A stretch of 64,000 nt of DNA from Agrobacterium pusense (GCF_900102105.1 NZ_FNBB01000002.1:434001-498000); one strand, 5' to 3'; shown: positions 7,958-17,839, counted from the first letter of the stretch. Program-made: numbers and translations. Notes: generated from the sequence alone by a model not told the origin.

Positions 7958-10156
7958 ATGCTGAAAAAGAAAAACACATTGCTGACCGGGGTGGTTTTTC
8001 CACTCATGTCTCTCGCGATCGCGGTTGAGCCAGCAGCGGCAGGCTTTGCCGGCGCGGCCCGCGCCCAGGCGCCTGTTTCTCAAACCGCGCCCGGCCAGAT
8101 AATCCTGGCGCAGGCGGAGCCGGCGCAGGAAAACCCCGAAGAAGAACTCAAGAAGAAGCGTCAGCGCGCCGAAGAGGCGCAACCTGCCGAACCGAAGCGT
8201 GAAGAGCGCGCACCGGAGCCCCAGCGCGAGCCGGAGCCCAAGCGCGAAGCGCCGCCGGAACCGCAGCAGCGTGAGGCCCGCCCGGAGCCTGCGCCGGCCG
8301 AGCAGCCGCAGGAGCGTCCCCGCAAGCCTGAACGGGCGCAGGAGCCGCAGGGCGAGGGTGAACAGCGCCCGGCTCGTCAGCGTGAGGCCGCGCCTGAAGC
8401 TGCGCCTGCCGAACAGCAGCCGAAGGAACGTCCGCGCAACCCGGAACGGGCTGAGCAGCCTGCAGGCGACGGCGAACAGCGTCCCGAGCGTCCCCGTAAG
8501 GAGCGTGCGAAAGAGCCTGCGGCCGAACAGGAGCCAGCAGCTCGCCCTGAAAATGCCGAGCAGCCGGCCAAGCCCCGTGAGCCGGCACCCGCCAAAAAAC
8601 CGGCAGTAGAGGAAAAGGCCCCGGAACAGAAAGCCGAACCGGCCGAAAAAGCCGTTCCCGAGAAAAAGCCTGCCGCTCCCGAGCCCGCCGCGAAGGAAGC
8701 ACCTGTTCCGACAGAAGCGCCGACGCCCGCGCGCCCACCGGCACCCGAGGCCCAGCCAAACCCTGCACCTGGCCGCCAGCCTTCCGAACAGCCTCCGGTA
8801 GAAGGTCAGGGTAGAACGGAACCCGCAGCCCCGCTGCCAGGCGCGCCGACCCCGCCGCCGAGTGGTGCGACGACCGGGCAGGCGCCCGCCGGCGAACCGG
8901 TGCCGAACCAGGTTGCCGTTCCGCAGACGGAAGCCCCGCCGATGACGAAGGAGGAGCTGGACAAGGCCAAGGCGATCGCCAAGGACCCGTCCAAGACGGC
9001 CGACACCGTCATCCTGCCGGTCGACAAGGGTGCTGCCGTTCTCGACAGCGACAAGGAAGTGGAGCGTTCCGGCAACCGCCAGACCCGCGAGGAACGCCGT
9101 CGTGAACGCGAACAGGCCGGCGACTTCAAGGTCCCGACCTCCGACGCCGAGGCGCAACGCGCCGGTGCTGCTGAAGGCAAGGCTCCGCCGCCACCCGTAA
9201 AGCTGGAAGCCATCACTTCCCAGCAGGGCGAGCGCATCGACCGCCGCCCGCAATATGAGCGGCCGGACGGTGTACGCGAATGGCAGCCGCGCGAGGGTCG
9301 TCCGCGTGATCGCGATGGCGATGCGCCGATCATCCTGCAGTTCGGTGACCGCGTCGTCGTTCGTGGCGATGACAACCAGCGCTTCATCCGCGATGGCGGC
9401 GAGCCCTATTACGAGCGCCTGCAGGGCGGCCGTGTCCGCGAAACCGTGGAGCGCCGTGATGGCACGCAGGTCGTGACGATCCGCAACCGTTATGGCGACG
9501 TGATCCAGCGTTCGCGCATTGACGATCGCGGCCGCGAATATGTGCTGTTCTACGCACCGGAGCTGATGGACGATCCGGATCGCGATTACGTTTATCGCGA
9601 CCCCGGTCTCGATCTGCCGCCCATGCGTCTGCGCATTCCCGTGACGGACTACATCATCGACACGTCGAGCGATCCGGATCGCGATTATTACCGCTTCCTG
9701 GAACAGCCGCCTGTCGAGCCGGTGGAACGTGTCTATTCGCTGGATGAAGTGCGCTATTCGGCTCGCATCCGTGACAAGGTGCGCCGTATCGACCTCGATA
9801 CGATCACCTTCGCGACCGGCAGCGCTGAAATCCCGATGGCGCAGGCTCGCTCCTTGCGCAAGGTGGCCGACGCAATCAACAAGGCGCTGGAAAAGAACCC
9901 GGCGGAAACCTTCCTCATCGAAGGCCATACCGATGCCGTCGGTTCGGATGAAAGCAACCTCGTACTGTCTGACGAGCGCGCTGCCTCCGTCGCCAACGTG
10001 CTGACCGACGTCTACGGCATCCCGCCGGAAAACCTCGCGACGCAGGGTTATGGCGAGCGTTACCTGAAAGTCCAGACACTCGGCCCGGAACAGCAGAACC
10101 GCCGCGTCACCATCCGCCGCGTGACGCCGCTGGTGAAGCCGGTCGCTCAGAACTGA
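7958..10156 (+). CDS. OmpA-family outer-membrane/peptidoglycan-binding protein with long Pro/Glu/Lys/Arg-rich linker
   Basis: A 732-residue protein starting at ATG 7958, chosen for GAGGA seven bases upstream; 7934 and 7742 are weaker starts. Residues 1-36 look like an export signal ending ARAQA. Residues about 50-330 are low complexity, made of Pro, Glu, Ala, Lys, Arg and Gln, with an imperfect repeat (APAEQPQERPRKPERA, then APAEQQPKERPRNPERA). A charged middle part carries DPDRDYVYRDPG and DPDRDYYRFLEQ. The C-terminal 130 residues are an OmpA domain: ITFATGSAEIP, IEGHTDAVGSDESN, LSDERAASV and QNRRVTIRR, which binds meso-diaminopimelate. It probably spans the periplasm and tethers envelope to peptidoglycan. 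Confidence 0.88.
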   Translation: MLKKKNTLLTGVVFPLMSLAIAVEPAAAGFAGAARAQAPVSQTAPGQIILAQAEPAQENPEEELKKKRQRAEEAQPAEPKREERAPEPQREPEPKREAPPEPQQREARPEPAPAEQPQERPRKPERAQEPQGEGEQRPARQREAAPEAAPAEQQPKERPRNPERAEQPAGDGEQRPERPRKERAKEPAAEQEPAARPENAEQPAKPREPAPAKKPAVEEKAPEQKAEPAEKAVPEKKPAAPEPAAKEAPVPTEAPTPARPPAPEAQPNPAPGRQPSEQPPVEGQGRTEPAAPLPGAPTPPPSGATTGQAPAGEPVPNQVAVPQTEAPPMTKEELDKAKAIAKDPSKTADTVILPVDKGAAVLDSDKEVERSGNRQTREERRREREQAGDFKVPTSDAEAQRAGAAEGKAPPPPVKLEAITSQQGERIDRRPQYERPDGVREWQPREGRPRDRDGDAPIILQFGDRVVVRGDDNQRFIRDGGEPYYERLQGGRVRETVERRDGTQVVTIRNRYGDVIQRSRIDDRGREYVLFYAPELMDDPDRDYVYRDPGLDLPPMRLRIPVTDYIIDTSSDPDRDYYRFLEQPPVEPVERVYSLDEVRYSARIRDKVRRIDLDTITFATGSAEIPMAQARSLRKVADAINKALEKNPAETFLIEGHTDAVGSDESNLVLSDERAASVANVLTDVYGIPPENLATQGYGERYLKVQTLGPEQQNRRVTIRRVTPLVKPVAQN

Positions 10157-10178
10157 CCGGGTTCAAATAGAAAAACAA

Positions 10179-10213
10179 GGCCCGGAAGCGAAAGCTCTCC
10201 GGGCCTTTTATTG
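10179..10213 (+). terminator. Rho-independent terminator of the OmpA-type gene
   Basis: GCCCGGA pairs with TCCGGGC around a short loop, followed by CTTTTATT. It lies about 25 bases after the stop codon at 10156. Confidence 0.8.
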
Positions 10214-10266
10214 CTTACGATGTCCCCAGCGCCGAGGCGTTTGGCAGAACTTGATCATCCGCAATC

Positions 10267-10380
10267 CGTCACCCCGGACCAGATCCGGGGTCCAGCGTGA
10301 TCAAGTCCTTGATCACAAAAGACTCTTTCACGGCGCAGACGCGCCGTGGCTGGATGCCGGATCTAGTCCGGCATGACGGA
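10267..10380. repeat. Dispersed 114-bp palindromic repeat, family B copy 1
   Basis: The outer ends are short palindromes: CCCCGGACCAGATCCGGGG on the left and GCCGGATCTAGTCCGGC on the right. The centre contains GGCGCAGACGCGCC. Related copies lie at 25776-25889 and 31699-31812 in the opposite orientation, all with the same 114-bp length. This copy lies between the convergent ends of the OmpA-type and psuG genes. Confidence 0.85.
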
Positions 10381-10440
10381 GGTGAGGTTTTCGAACCCTG
10401 GCGTCACCCGCAAGCTTGAGGATGATCCCAACCCCGACGG

Positions 10441-11364
10441 TTAGCTCAGCGCCACCGCAATCTCAGCCGCTAATTGCGCGTTGTTGCGAACCAGCGCGAT
10501 ATTGGTTTCGAGGCTGCGACCATCCGTCAGGCGGAAAATGTCACCCAGCAGATACGGCGTGACAGCCTTGCCGGTCACTTCATCCCGCTCGGCGTGCGAG
10601 ATGGCGCGGTTGATGTAGATTTCCATTTCCTCGCGCGGAATCTCGTCAGCTTCCGGCACAGGATTGGCCACCAGCATGCCGCCATCGATGCCGAGCTGTT
10701 CGCGGGTTACCTGGAAGTTGGCGATTGCGGCCGGGCTGTTGAGCGAAAGCGGGCTTGGCAGGCCGGAGGAGCGAGACCAGAAGGCCGGGAATTCTTCCGA
10801 ACCGAAAGTGACGACGGGTACGCCGTTGGTTTCGAGGACTTCGAGCGTCTTCGGAATATCAAGGATCGCCTTGGCGCCGGCGCAGACGACGATCACTCCG
10901 GTCTTTGCAAGCTCCGTCAAATCCGCGGAGATGTCGAAGGTTTCTTCCGCACCCTTGTGCACGCCGCCAATGCCGCCGGTCGCGAAAACGCGGATGCCGG
11001 CGCGGGCAGCGGCGATCATGGTCGCCGCAACCGTGGTGGCGCCGGTGCGGCGCTCGGCGATCGCAAAGGCGATATCGGCGCGCGAGACCTTCATGGCATC
11101 CGTGGTCTGGGCCAGGGCCTCGAGCTGATCCTTCTCGAGGCCGATATGCAATGTGCCGTGAATGACGGCGATGGTGGCCGGAACCGCGCCCTGATCACGG
11201 ATGATCTGCTCGACGCTTTCCGCCATCTCGATATTGCCGGGGTAGGGCATGCCATGGGTGATGATGGTCGATTCAAGCGCGACGATCGGCGCACCGCGCT
11301 GCTTGGCGGCGGCGACTTCCTGAGAATAGACGATAGGCAGGAGAGGGGAGATGGGGCGGGTCAT
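10441..11364 (-). CDS. psuG: Pseudouridine-5'-phosphate glycosidase
   Basis: A 307-residue enzyme that splits pseudouridine 5'-phosphate into uracil and ribose 5-phosphate by breaking the C-C glycosidic bond. Family markers are ALESTIITHGMPYP (about 29-42), AVIHGTLHIGL, the lysine-containing KVSRADIAFAIA, TTVAATMIAA and ATGGIGGVHKGAEET. The gene follows psuK by 28 bases on the same strand, so the pair forms a kinase-glycosidase operon for recycling pseudouridine from RNA turnover. Length is normal for the family. Confidence 0.93.
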   Translation of the reverse strand: MTRPISPLLPIVYSQEVAAAKQRGAPIVALESTIITHGMPYPGNIEMAESVEQIIRDQGAVPATIAVIHGTLHIGLEKDQLEALAQTTDAMKVSRADIAFAIAERRTGATTVAATMIAAARAGIRVFATGGIGGVHKGAEETFDISADLTELAKTGVIVVCAGAKAILDIPKTLEVLETNGVPVVTFGSEEFPAFWSRSSGLPSPLSLNSPAAIANFQVTREQLGIDGGMLVANPVPEADEIPREEMEIYINRAISHAERDEVTGKAVTPYLLGDIFRLTDGRSLETNIALVRNNAQLAAEIAVALS

Positions 11365-11392
11365 TTACATTGTTCCAGTTCTTAAAAGCGGT

Positions 11393-12334
11393 TCATGCCA
11401 GTATTTCAGCCTGGGGAACAAGCCCCAACATGGCTTCGACACTGTGTTTTGATAGGTTGTGCGCGGTGGCAAAGGGCGATTGCACGGTGATTGCAGCTGC
11501 CGCAGCGCCCCGTCTCAGGGCTTCGGCAATCGTCTTTCCTTCGGCAATGGCGGCGAGGTAGCCAGACGCCATGGCGTCGCCCGCACCGGTTACATCCTTC
11601 ACTTCGCGGATGAGGGGCGGGTGGAGGATTGCTTTTTCATTTCCGTCGAAGGCCACGACTTCGCTTGCGCCGCGGGTGACGACGCCTCCGGAAAGCCCGG
11701 CCTTGCGCAGGATATCCGGCCAGTCACGAACGTCAGCGGCCGTCTCGCCGGTGAGCGCGCGCGCTTCCGCCTCGTTCATGAAGAGGATGTCGATGTCGGC
11801 CAGCGCCGCTTTCAGCTTCACGGCCTTGGCCGGCGAAATGGCTATGGCCGCCAGCGGCTTTTCGCAGGCGCGGGCAACGAGGCCAAGTGCAGCCAGCGTG
11901 TCCTCGGGCAGGTTGGCGTCGCAGAGCAGGATATCGCTTGCGGTGATGGCCTCCCGGACGGCGCGGACCTTGAGCCGGCGCGGCGTGAAGAGCTTGTAGA
12001 GGTCCATGTCGGCGAGCGCGATGACGAGGTTGCCGTCACGCTCCAGAATGGCGGTATAGCTCGGTGTGCGCCGGTCGAGGAAGGTGAACGGCGTGTCCTC
12101 CACGCCAGCCTGTCGTGCAGCCTCCGCAACGGCTTCTCCCGTCACGTCGCCGCCCCGCGGGGCGATGATCCTGACTTGAAAGCCGAGCCGGGAGAGATTG
12201 CGTGCAGCATTGAAACCGCCGCCGCCCGCCTCTTCCATCCAGGAGCCGGGGTTGCTGGCGCCCGGCGCCGTTTCAGTCTCGATCATGCCGCGCCTGTCGA
12301 TATGCGCGCCGCCCAGAACGAGTATTTTCTTCAC
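11393..12334 (-). CDS. psuK: PfkB-family kinase, probably pseudouridine kinase
   Basis: A 313-residue ribokinase-fold sugar/nucleoside kinase. The N-terminal GGAHIDRRG and GGGGFNAARNLSRLG form the substrate side; the C-terminal DVTGAGDAMASGYLAA holds the anion hole and catalytic Asp. Adjacent psuG 28 bases downstream indicates pseudouridine as substrate, giving pseudouridine 5'-phosphate. By sequence alone another PfkB substrate would be possible. The operon is read away from recA, with which it shares the intergenic region 12335-12580. Confidence 0.88.
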   Translation of the reverse strand: MKKILVLGGAHIDRRGMIETETAPGASNPGSWMEEAGGGGFNAARNLSRLGFQVRIIAPRGGDVTGEAVAEAARQAGVEDTPFTFLDRRTPSYTAILERDGNLVIALADMDLYKLFTPRRLKVRAVREAITASDILLCDANLPEDTLAALGLVARACEKPLAAIAISPAKAVKLKAALADIDILFMNEAEARALTGETAADVRDWPDILRKAGLSGGVVTRGASEVVAFDGNEKAILHPPLIREVKDVTGAGDAMASGYLAAIAEGKTIAEALRRGAAAAAITVQSPFATAHNLSKHSVEAMLGLVPQAEILA

Positions 12335-12470
12335 GCTTGCATTTCCCTCTCTGGCGGATGGTAAGGCCGGACGATTCGGCCTAAACTGACGTTTTCCTGA
12401 CCTCGCCTCCGGTTTGCGGCAAGGGGCCGCGCACAGAAAAACGAAAGCAGAACAAACGACTTATCACTAT

Positions 12471-12521
12471 TTGTTTTCAATATGCTGGCTCAGCCTTGTT
12501 AAATGAGAACAAATAGAGTAC
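12471..12521 (+). promoter_or_regulatory. recA promoter region with SOS operator TTG-N11-CAA
   Basis: TTG at 12496-12498 and CAA at 12510-12512 are separated by 11 bases and are the ends of a TTGTT-N7-AACAA palindrome. This matches the TTGN11CAA recA operator described for rhizobia. The overlapping GAAC (12507-12510) and GTAC (12518-12521), 7 bases apart, resemble the alphaproteobacterial GAAC-N7-GAAC LexA box. A possible -35 TTGTTT at 12471-12476 would place the operator over the -10 region. Inference: LexA repression, relieved by DNA damage. Confidence 0.75.
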
Positions 12522-12580
12522 ATACCGTTCCCATACTGCTACATTGCCTGTGCGGCTTCAATAACCTAAAGGTGGTTCGG

Positions 12581-13669
12581 ATGGCACAAAATTCTTTGCG
12601 TCTCGTAGAGGATAAATCGGTGGATAAAAGCAAGGCACTGGAAGCGGCGCTCTCCCAGATCGAACGGTCGTTCGGCAAGGGATCGATCATGAAGCTCGGT
12701 TCCAATGAAAATGTGGTTGAGGTGGAGACCGTTTCGACGGGTTCGCTCAGCCTGGATATCGCGCTCGGCATCGGCGGACTGCCGAAGGGGCGCATCATTG
12801 AAATTTACGGTCCGGAAAGCTCGGGTAAAACGACGCTGGCGCTGCAGACCATTGCGGAAGCCCAGAAGAAGGGCGGCATCTGCGCCTTCGTTGACGCCGA
12901 ACATGCGCTTGATCCGGTCTATGCGCGCAAGCTTGGCGTGGATCTGCAGAGCCTGCTGATCTCGCAGCCGGATACGGGCGAGCAGGCGCTTGAGATCACC
13001 GATACGCTGGTGCGCTCCGGCGCGGTCGACGTTCTCGTGGTCGACTCCGTTGCGGCGCTGACGCCGCGGGCGGAAATTGAAGGTGAGATGGGCGACAGCC
13101 TGCCGGGTCTTCAGGCGCGTTTGATGAGCCAGGCGCTGCGCAAGCTGACCGCTTCGATCTCCAAGTCGAAGTGCATGGTCATCTTCATCAACCAGATCCG
13201 CATGAAGATCGGCGTCATGTTCGGTTCGCCGGAAACGACGACCGGCGGTAATGCGCTGAAGTTCTACGCTTCCGTTCGCCTCGACATCCGCCGTATCGGC
13301 GCTGTCAAGGAACGCGAAGAGGTTGTCGGAAACCAGACCCGCGTCAAGGTCGTCAAGAACAAGATGGCGCCGCCTTTCAAGCAGGTGGAATTCGACATCA
13401 TGTATGGCGAAGGCGTTTCCAAGACCGGTGAGCTTGTCGACCTCGGCGTAAAAGCCGGTATCGTTGAAAAGTCGGGTGCCTGGTTCTCCTATAACAGCCA
13501 GCGTCTGGGGCAGGGGCGTGAAAACGCCAAGACCTTCCTGCGCGATAACCCCGATACGGCAAACGAGATCGAGCTGGCGCTGCGCCAGAACGCCGGCCTG
13601 ATTGCGGATCGTTTCCTGCAGAATGGCGGTCCTGATTCCGGCGATGACGGCGACGGTGACGAAGGCTGA
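12581..13669 (+). CDS. recA: Recombinase RecA
   Basis: A 362-residue RecA that forms filaments on single-stranded DNA, drives strand exchange and triggers LexA autocleavage. Visible features are Walker A GPESSGKT (about 77-84), Walker B LVVDS (about 152-156), the [17 protein letters not shown]-binding loop region and an acidic C-terminal tail (GDDGDGDEG). The start is ATG 12581 ([12 protein letters not shown]), as in other rhizobia; the frame extending back to 12503 runs through the operator. Transcribed alone toward alaS, with a terminator between them. Confidence 0.99.
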   Translation: MAQNSLRLVEDKSVDKSKALEAALSQIERSFGKGSIMKLGSNENVVEVETVSTGSLSLDIALGIGGLPKGRIIEIYGPESSGKTTLALQTIAEAQKKGGICAFVDAEHALDPVYARKLGVDLQSLLISQPDTGEQALEITDTLVRSGAVDVLVVDSVAALTPRAEIEGEMGDSLPGLQARLMSQALRKLTASISKSKCMVIFINQIRMKIGVMFGSPETTTGGNALKFYASVRLDIRRIGAVKEREEVVGNQTRVKVVKNKMAPPFKQVEFDIMYGEGVSKTGELVDLGVKAGIVEKSGAWFSYNSQRLGQGRENAKTFLRDNPDTANEIELALRQNAGLIADRFLQNGGPDSGDDGDGDEG

Positions 13670-13738
13670 TCCTGCCGTCGAGCTTCAGGCATCCGTTGCC
13701 GGATCGCCTGTCTCGATGTGAATCGAATTGAACGAAAC

Positions 13739-13773
13739 GGGCCGTGCGATTTCTGTCGTGTGGCCCTTTTTCT
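13739..13773 (+). terminator. Probable terminator between recA and alaS
   Basis: GGGCC at 13739-13743 pairs with GGCCC at 13762-13766 around an 18-base loop, followed by six T. The stem is short, so this is a moderate call. It lies about 70 bases after the recA stop. Confidence 0.55.
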
Positions 13774-13904
13774 TTGTCGGTACGCCTTCGCTGACTTGGA
13801 TGGCTGGACAGGGCAGGATGCGGACGATAAAAGCCATTGATTTTGCAATATAGCCATCATTTCCGATGGCGGTGATGGACTCCAGCTGTGAGCGGTGTGT
13901 GGGC

Positions 13905-16568
13905 ATGAGCGGTGTAAATGAAATTCGGTCGACCTTCCTCGACTACTTCAAGAAGAACGGACACGAGATTGTGCCCTCCAGCCCGCTGGTGCCGCGCAAC
14001 GATCCGACGCTGATGTTCACCAATGCCGGCATGGTGCAGTTCAAGAACGTCTTCACCGGTCTGGAAACCCGTCCTTATTCTACTGCGGCATCTGCGCAGA
14101 AATGCGTGCGCGCTGGTGGCAAGCATAACGACCTCGACAATGTCGGTTATACCGCCCGTCACCACACCTTCTTCGAAATGCTCGGCAACTTCTCCTTCGG
14201 CGATTATTTCAAGGAAGAGGCGATCACCCACGCCTGGAACCTGATCACCAGGGAATTCGGTATCGACCGCAATCGCCTGCTGGTCACGGTTTATCACACC
14301 GACGACGAGGCCTTTAACCTCTGGAAGAAGATCGCCGGTTTCTCCGACGACCGCATCATCCGCATCCCGACCAGCGACAATTTTTGGGCGATGGGCGATA
14401 CCGGACCCTGCGGCCCCTGTTCCGAAATCTTCTACGACCATGGCGATCATATCTGGGGCGGCCCGCCCGGCTCGCCGGAAGAGGATGGCGACCGCTTTAT
14501 CGAAATCTGGAACCTCGTCTTCATGCAATATGAGCAGGTGACGAAGGAAGAGCGCATCGACCTGCCGCGCCCGTCGATCGATACCGGTATGGGTCTGGAG
14601 CGTATCTCCGCGCTGCTGCAGGGCAAGCATGACAATTACGATACGGACCTGTTCCGCGCGCTGATCGCCGCTTCCGTCGAAGCGACGGGTGTTCCGGCTG
14701 AAGGCGAAAAGCGCGCCAGCCACCGCGTCATCGCCGACCACCTGCGGTCGTCTGCGTTCCTGATCGCAGATGGCGTGCTGCCGTCCAATGAAGGCCGCGG
14801 TTATGTTCTGCGCCGCATCATGCGTCGCGCCATGCGCCATGCCGAACTGCTCGGCGCGCGCGAGCCGCTGATCTACAAGCTGCTGCCGTCGCTGGTGCAG
14901 CAGATGGGCCGTGCCTATCCGGAACTCGTGCGTGCCGAAGCGCTGATCTCCGAAACCCTGAAGCTTGAGGAAACCCGTTTCCGCAAGACGCTGGAACGCG
15001 GCCTGTCGCTGCTGTCGGATGCCACCTCGACCCTGCACAAGGGCGACATGCTGGATGGTGAGACCGCTTTCAAGCTTTACGACACCTATGGTTTCCCGCT
15101 CGACCTGACGCAGGACGCACTGCGCGCCCGCGAAATCGGCGTCGATATTTCCGGCTTCACGGATGCCATGGAGCGCCAGAAGGCGGAAGCCCGCTCGCAT
15201 TGGGCCGGTTCCGGCGACAAGGCCACCGAAACGATCTGGTTCGAACTCAAGGAAAAGCTCGGCGCCACCGAGTTTCTCGGTTACGACACGGAAACTGCCG
15301 AGGGCGTGGTGCAGGCCATCGTCAAGGATGGTAAGGCTGTCGAGAGCGCTGCGGATGGTGAGACCGTACAGGTCGTCGTCAATCAGACGCCGTTTTATGG
15401 CGAGTCTGGTGGCCAGATGGGCGATACCGGCGTCATCACCGGCGATAATGGCGCCTTTGCCGTTTCCGATACCCAGAAGCGCGGCGAAGGCCTCTTCGTT
15501 CATATGGGCACCGTCTCCAAGGGCGGCCTGAAAGTCGGCGATGCCGTTCAGCTGACGGTCGATCATGACCGTCGCTCGCGTCTGCGCGCCAATCACTCCG
15601 CCACCCACCTCCTGCATGAGGCGTTGCGTGAAGTGCTGGGCACCCACGTCGCCCAGAAGGGTTCGTTGGTCGCGCCCGAGCGCCTGCGCTTTGACGTTTC
15701 ACATCCGAAGCCGATGTCGGCCGAGGAGCTGAAGGTCGTTGAAGAAATGGCCAACGAAATCGTGTTGCAGAACTCGCCTGTCGTCACCCGCCTGATGAGC
15801 GTCGATGACGCCATTGCCGAGGGCGCGATGGCGCTGTTCGGCGAGAAATACGGTGACGAGGTTCGTGTCGTCTCCATGGGCACCGGCTTGCATGGCTCGA
15901 AAGCCAACCGTCCTTATTCCGTCGAGCTTTGTGGCGGTACGCATGTGGGCGCCACCGGCCAGATCGGTCTCATCCGCATCCTCGGTGAAAGCGCCGTCGG
16001 TGCCGGTGTGCGCCGTCTCGAGGCCGTAACTGGCCAGGGCGCGCTTGCCTATCTCGCCGAACAGGACGAGCGGGTAAAGGCGCTCGCCTCGTCGCTAAAG
16101 GTTCAGCCGGGCGATGTCCTGTCGCGCGTTGAAGGCCTGCTGGACGAGCGCAAGAAGCTGGAGCGTGAGCTCGCCGATGCCCGCCGGAAGCTCGCCATGG
16201 GCGGCGGTTCGACGGATGCCGGGGCAAGCGACGTCAAGCAGGTTGCGGGCGTCAACTTCCTGGCAAAATCCCTTGCTGGTATCGATGCCAAGGATCTCAA
16301 GGGGCTTGCCGATGAGGCCAAGGCCAACCTTGGCTCCGGTGTTGTATTGCTGATCGCCGTTTCCGAGGATGGCAAGGCAAGCGCTGTCGCCGCCGTGACG
16401 GAAGATCTGACGTCCCGTTTCAGCGCCGTCGATATCGTCCGCACTGCTTCCGCCGCACTTGGCGGCAAGGGCGGCGGCGGCCGACCGGACATGGCGCAGG
16501 CAGGTGGTCCTGATGGCGCCAAGGCGCAGGAGGCCATCGAAGCGGTGGCAGCGGCTCTGGCGGCCTGA
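13905..16568 (+). CDS. alaS: Alanyl-tRNA synthetase
   Basis: An 887-residue class II synthetase that charges tRNA-Ala. The start [15 protein letters not shown] at ATG 13905 matches family N-termini; an upstream in-frame ATG (13866) adds 13 implausible residues. The catalytic core includes [19 protein letters not shown] (about 81-99). The editing domain carries [12 protein letters not shown] (zinc-binding His pair) and ELCGGTHVG, which remove mischarged serine and glycine. The C-terminal domain ends in [15 protein letters not shown], the DHHA1-type signature. A strong terminator follows. Confidence 0.98.
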   Translation: MSGVNEIRSTFLDYFKKNGHEIVPSSPLVPRNDPTLMFTNAGMVQFKNVFTGLETRPYSTAASAQKCVRAGGKHNDLDNVGYTARHHTFFEMLGNFSFGDYFKEEAITHAWNLITREFGIDRNRLLVTVYHTDDEAFNLWKKIAGFSDDRIIRIPTSDNFWAMGDTGPCGPCSEIFYDHGDHIWGGPPGSPEEDGDRFIEIWNLVFMQYEQVTKEERIDLPRPSIDTGMGLERISALLQGKHDNYDTDLFRALIAASVEATGVPAEGEKRASHRVIADHLRSSAFLIADGVLPSNEGRGYVLRRIMRRAMRHAELLGAREPLIYKLLPSLVQQMGRAYPELVRAEALISETLKLEETRFRKTLERGLSLLSDATSTLHKGDMLDGETAFKLYDTYGFPLDLTQDALRAREIGVDISGFTDAMERQKAEARSHWAGSGDKATETIWFELKEKLGATEFLGYDTETAEGVVQAIVKDGKAVESAADGETVQVVVNQTPFYGESGGQMGDTGVITGDNGAFAVSDTQKRGEGLFVHMGTVSKGGLKVGDAVQLTVDHDRRSRLRANHSATHLLHEALREVLGTHVAQKGSLVAPERLRFDVSHPKPMSAEELKVVEEMANEIVLQNSPVVTRLMSVDDAIAEGAMALFGEKYGDEVRVVSMGTGLHGSKANRPYSVELCGGTHVGATGQIGLIRILGESAVGAGVRRLEAVTGQGALAYLAEQDERVKALASSLKVQPGDVLSRVEGLLDERKKLERELADARRKLAMGGGSTDAGASDVKQVAGVNFLAKSLAGIDAKDLKGLADEAKANLGSGVVLLIAVSEDGKASAVAAVTEDLTSRFSAVDIVRTASAALGGKGGGGRPDMAQAGGPDGAKAQEAIEAVAAALAA

Positions 16569-16584
16569 TCGACAGAAAAGAGAA

Positions 16585-16608
16585 GGCGGGATTTTGGCCC
16601 GCCTTTTT
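16585..16608 (+). terminator. Terminator of alaS
   Basis: GGCGGG (16585-16590) pairs with CCCGCC (16598-16603) around ATTTTGG, then five T. It begins 17 bases after the alaS stop. Confidence 0.9.
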
Positions 16609-16673
16609 CTTGTGAATTTCCGTTTGTGGATGGTTCAGGGACTATTCTGCGCTGGGCAGCGCCAAGCCTGCTG

Positions 16674-16776
16674 AAGCATTTCCAGCCGAAGCGTGTTCGC
16701 TTCGGCGTCGGACAATGCGGTAAAAACAAACACTAGAGCATTTCCGGTGATCCTGTGATCACCGGAAATGCTCTAG
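16674..16776. repeat. Rhizobial GAGCATTTCC-type repeat with perfect 20-bp hairpin
   Basis: The right part (16733-16776) is a perfect 20-bp inverted repeat beginning CTAGAGCATTTCC with a CTGT loop. The left part (16674-16730) holds AGCATTTCCAGCCGAAGC, a GCGTGTTCGC centre and GACAATGCGGTAAAAAC, a pattern I know as frequent between rhizobial genes. The right end supplies the stop codon of the glutathione transferase gene (CTA at 16773-16775). Confidence 0.8.
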
Positions 16777-17399
16777 TCCGTCGCTTTCATATCCTTCGCC
16801 GCTTCCTCATCGAGCTGCGCGGCCCGCTTGAAGGCCGGGCGCTCGGTCAGATGCGCCAGGTAGTCGATGAAGGCCGGGCGTTTTTCAATCGTGCCGAATT
16901 GCAGGCCCCAGCCAACATGGGCGCCGACATAGACATCGGCGGCGGTAAAGAGATCGCCGGCGATGAAGCGGTTTTCGCTGACGGCCCGTTCCAGCGTGTT
17001 CATCACATCCGCATAGCTGCCGCAGCCGGCCATACGCAATTTTTCCTTCGGCACTTCAAAACCCATTGCCTTCATGCTCGCCGCCATTTCCAGCGGGCCT
17101 GCGGCAAAGAACATCCAGCGGTAATAGAGCCCGCGTGACTTGGGTGTGGGCGCCAGGTTCGCACCGGGAAAGGCGTCAGCCAGATAGGCGCAGATCGCGG
17201 CGGCCTCGGTGACGATGGTATCGCCATGTTTGACGGCGGGCACCTTGGCCATCGGATTGATCAGCCGATAGGCGGGCGATTTCATCGAGGTTTCGAAACG
17301 AAGTATCTCGGTTCGATAGGGAACGCCCACTTCCTCGAGCATCCACCGCGCGATACGCCCGCGCGACATGGGGTTGGTGTAAAAGATCAGTTCACTCAT
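16773..17399 (-). CDS. Glutathione S-transferase family protein
   Basis: A 208-residue cytosolic GST. The thioredoxin-like domain (residues 1-78) begins MSELIFYTNPMSRGRIARWM and contains KVPAVKHGDTIVTEAAAICAYLAD, the cis-Pro and glutathione gamma-Glu binding segment. An all-helical C-terminal domain follows. The start at 17399 fits the fold; the frame back to 17471 adds an unrelated basic leader. The substrate is unknown; detoxification or a glutathione-dependent metabolic step is the usual role. Its stop codon lies inside the hairpin repeat, which may have replaced the original 3' end. Confidence 0.9.
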   Translation of the reverse strand: MSELIFYTNPMSRGRIARWMLEEVGVPYRTEILRFETSMKSPAYRLINPMAKVPAVKHGDTIVTEAAAICAYLADAFPGANLAPTPKSRGLYYRWMFFAAGPLEMAASMKAMGFEVPKEKLRMAGCGSYADVMNTLERAVSENRFIAGDLFTAADVYVGAHVGWGLQFGTIEKRPAFIDYLAHLTERPAFKRAAQLDEEAAKDMKATD

Positions 17400-17789
17400 G
17401 CTCTTTTGCCTCCCCAAGCAAAATCGTCGAAACATCAGGCGAACCCAAAGGGCTTTCGGCCTGCGTTTCATATTTTTAAAGTCCGCAACATCCCTAGCGT
17501 CTTTCCAAGATCGCGTGGATGCTACGATGAACGTTTGACTGTGTCGGGCAAGTTGTGTGCAAGTAGATGCTGTTTAATCTTAGTCTTATTGTCCTGCTGG
17601 CCCTGGACACGCAGAATCAAATTCTGCGCTTAGTGCAACCGCTAATCAAGATGCCGTGAACAAAAAGAAATCTGCGTTGTGTCAGAGTTTTTTCTCTTGG
17701 CTCAACCAGCCGGCACGTAACGATATTTGTTCGCTATCTGGTTGTCCATTTCGGTTCTATTGAACGAATGCCTCATCTATACCGAGCAA
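17400..17789. other. AT-richer intergenic stretch without recognised gene
   Basis: Between the gst start and the icd terminator I see no coding frame with good codon use. It contains one perfect 8-bp hairpin (CGCAGAAT-CAA-ATTCTGCG, 17610-17628). The gst promoter should lie in its left part. The base composition is lower in GC than that of neighbours. Confidence 0.5.
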
Positions 17790-17819
17790 ATAAAAAACCC
17801 GGCACTGAGGCCGGGTTTT
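17790..17819 (-). terminator. Terminator of icd
   Basis: Read on the minus strand, AACCCGG / CCGGGTT with a short loop is followed by TTTTATTT. It lies 20 bases beyond the icd stop codon. Confidence 0.88.
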
Positions 17820-17839
17820 GACGTCTTGGGAAAGCAGGC

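Noticed and set aside
7916-9928. 670-codon open frame on the minus strand opposite the OmpA-type gene
   Set aside because: It is a by-product of the Pro/Glu/Ala/Arg-rich codons on the other strand. The product is Arg/Leu/Gly noise without domains, and the plus-strand OmpA domain is unmistakable.
13857-15647. 596-codon minus-strand frame opposite alaS
   Set aside because: alaS is certain; the frame reflects codon periodicity on the complementary strand.
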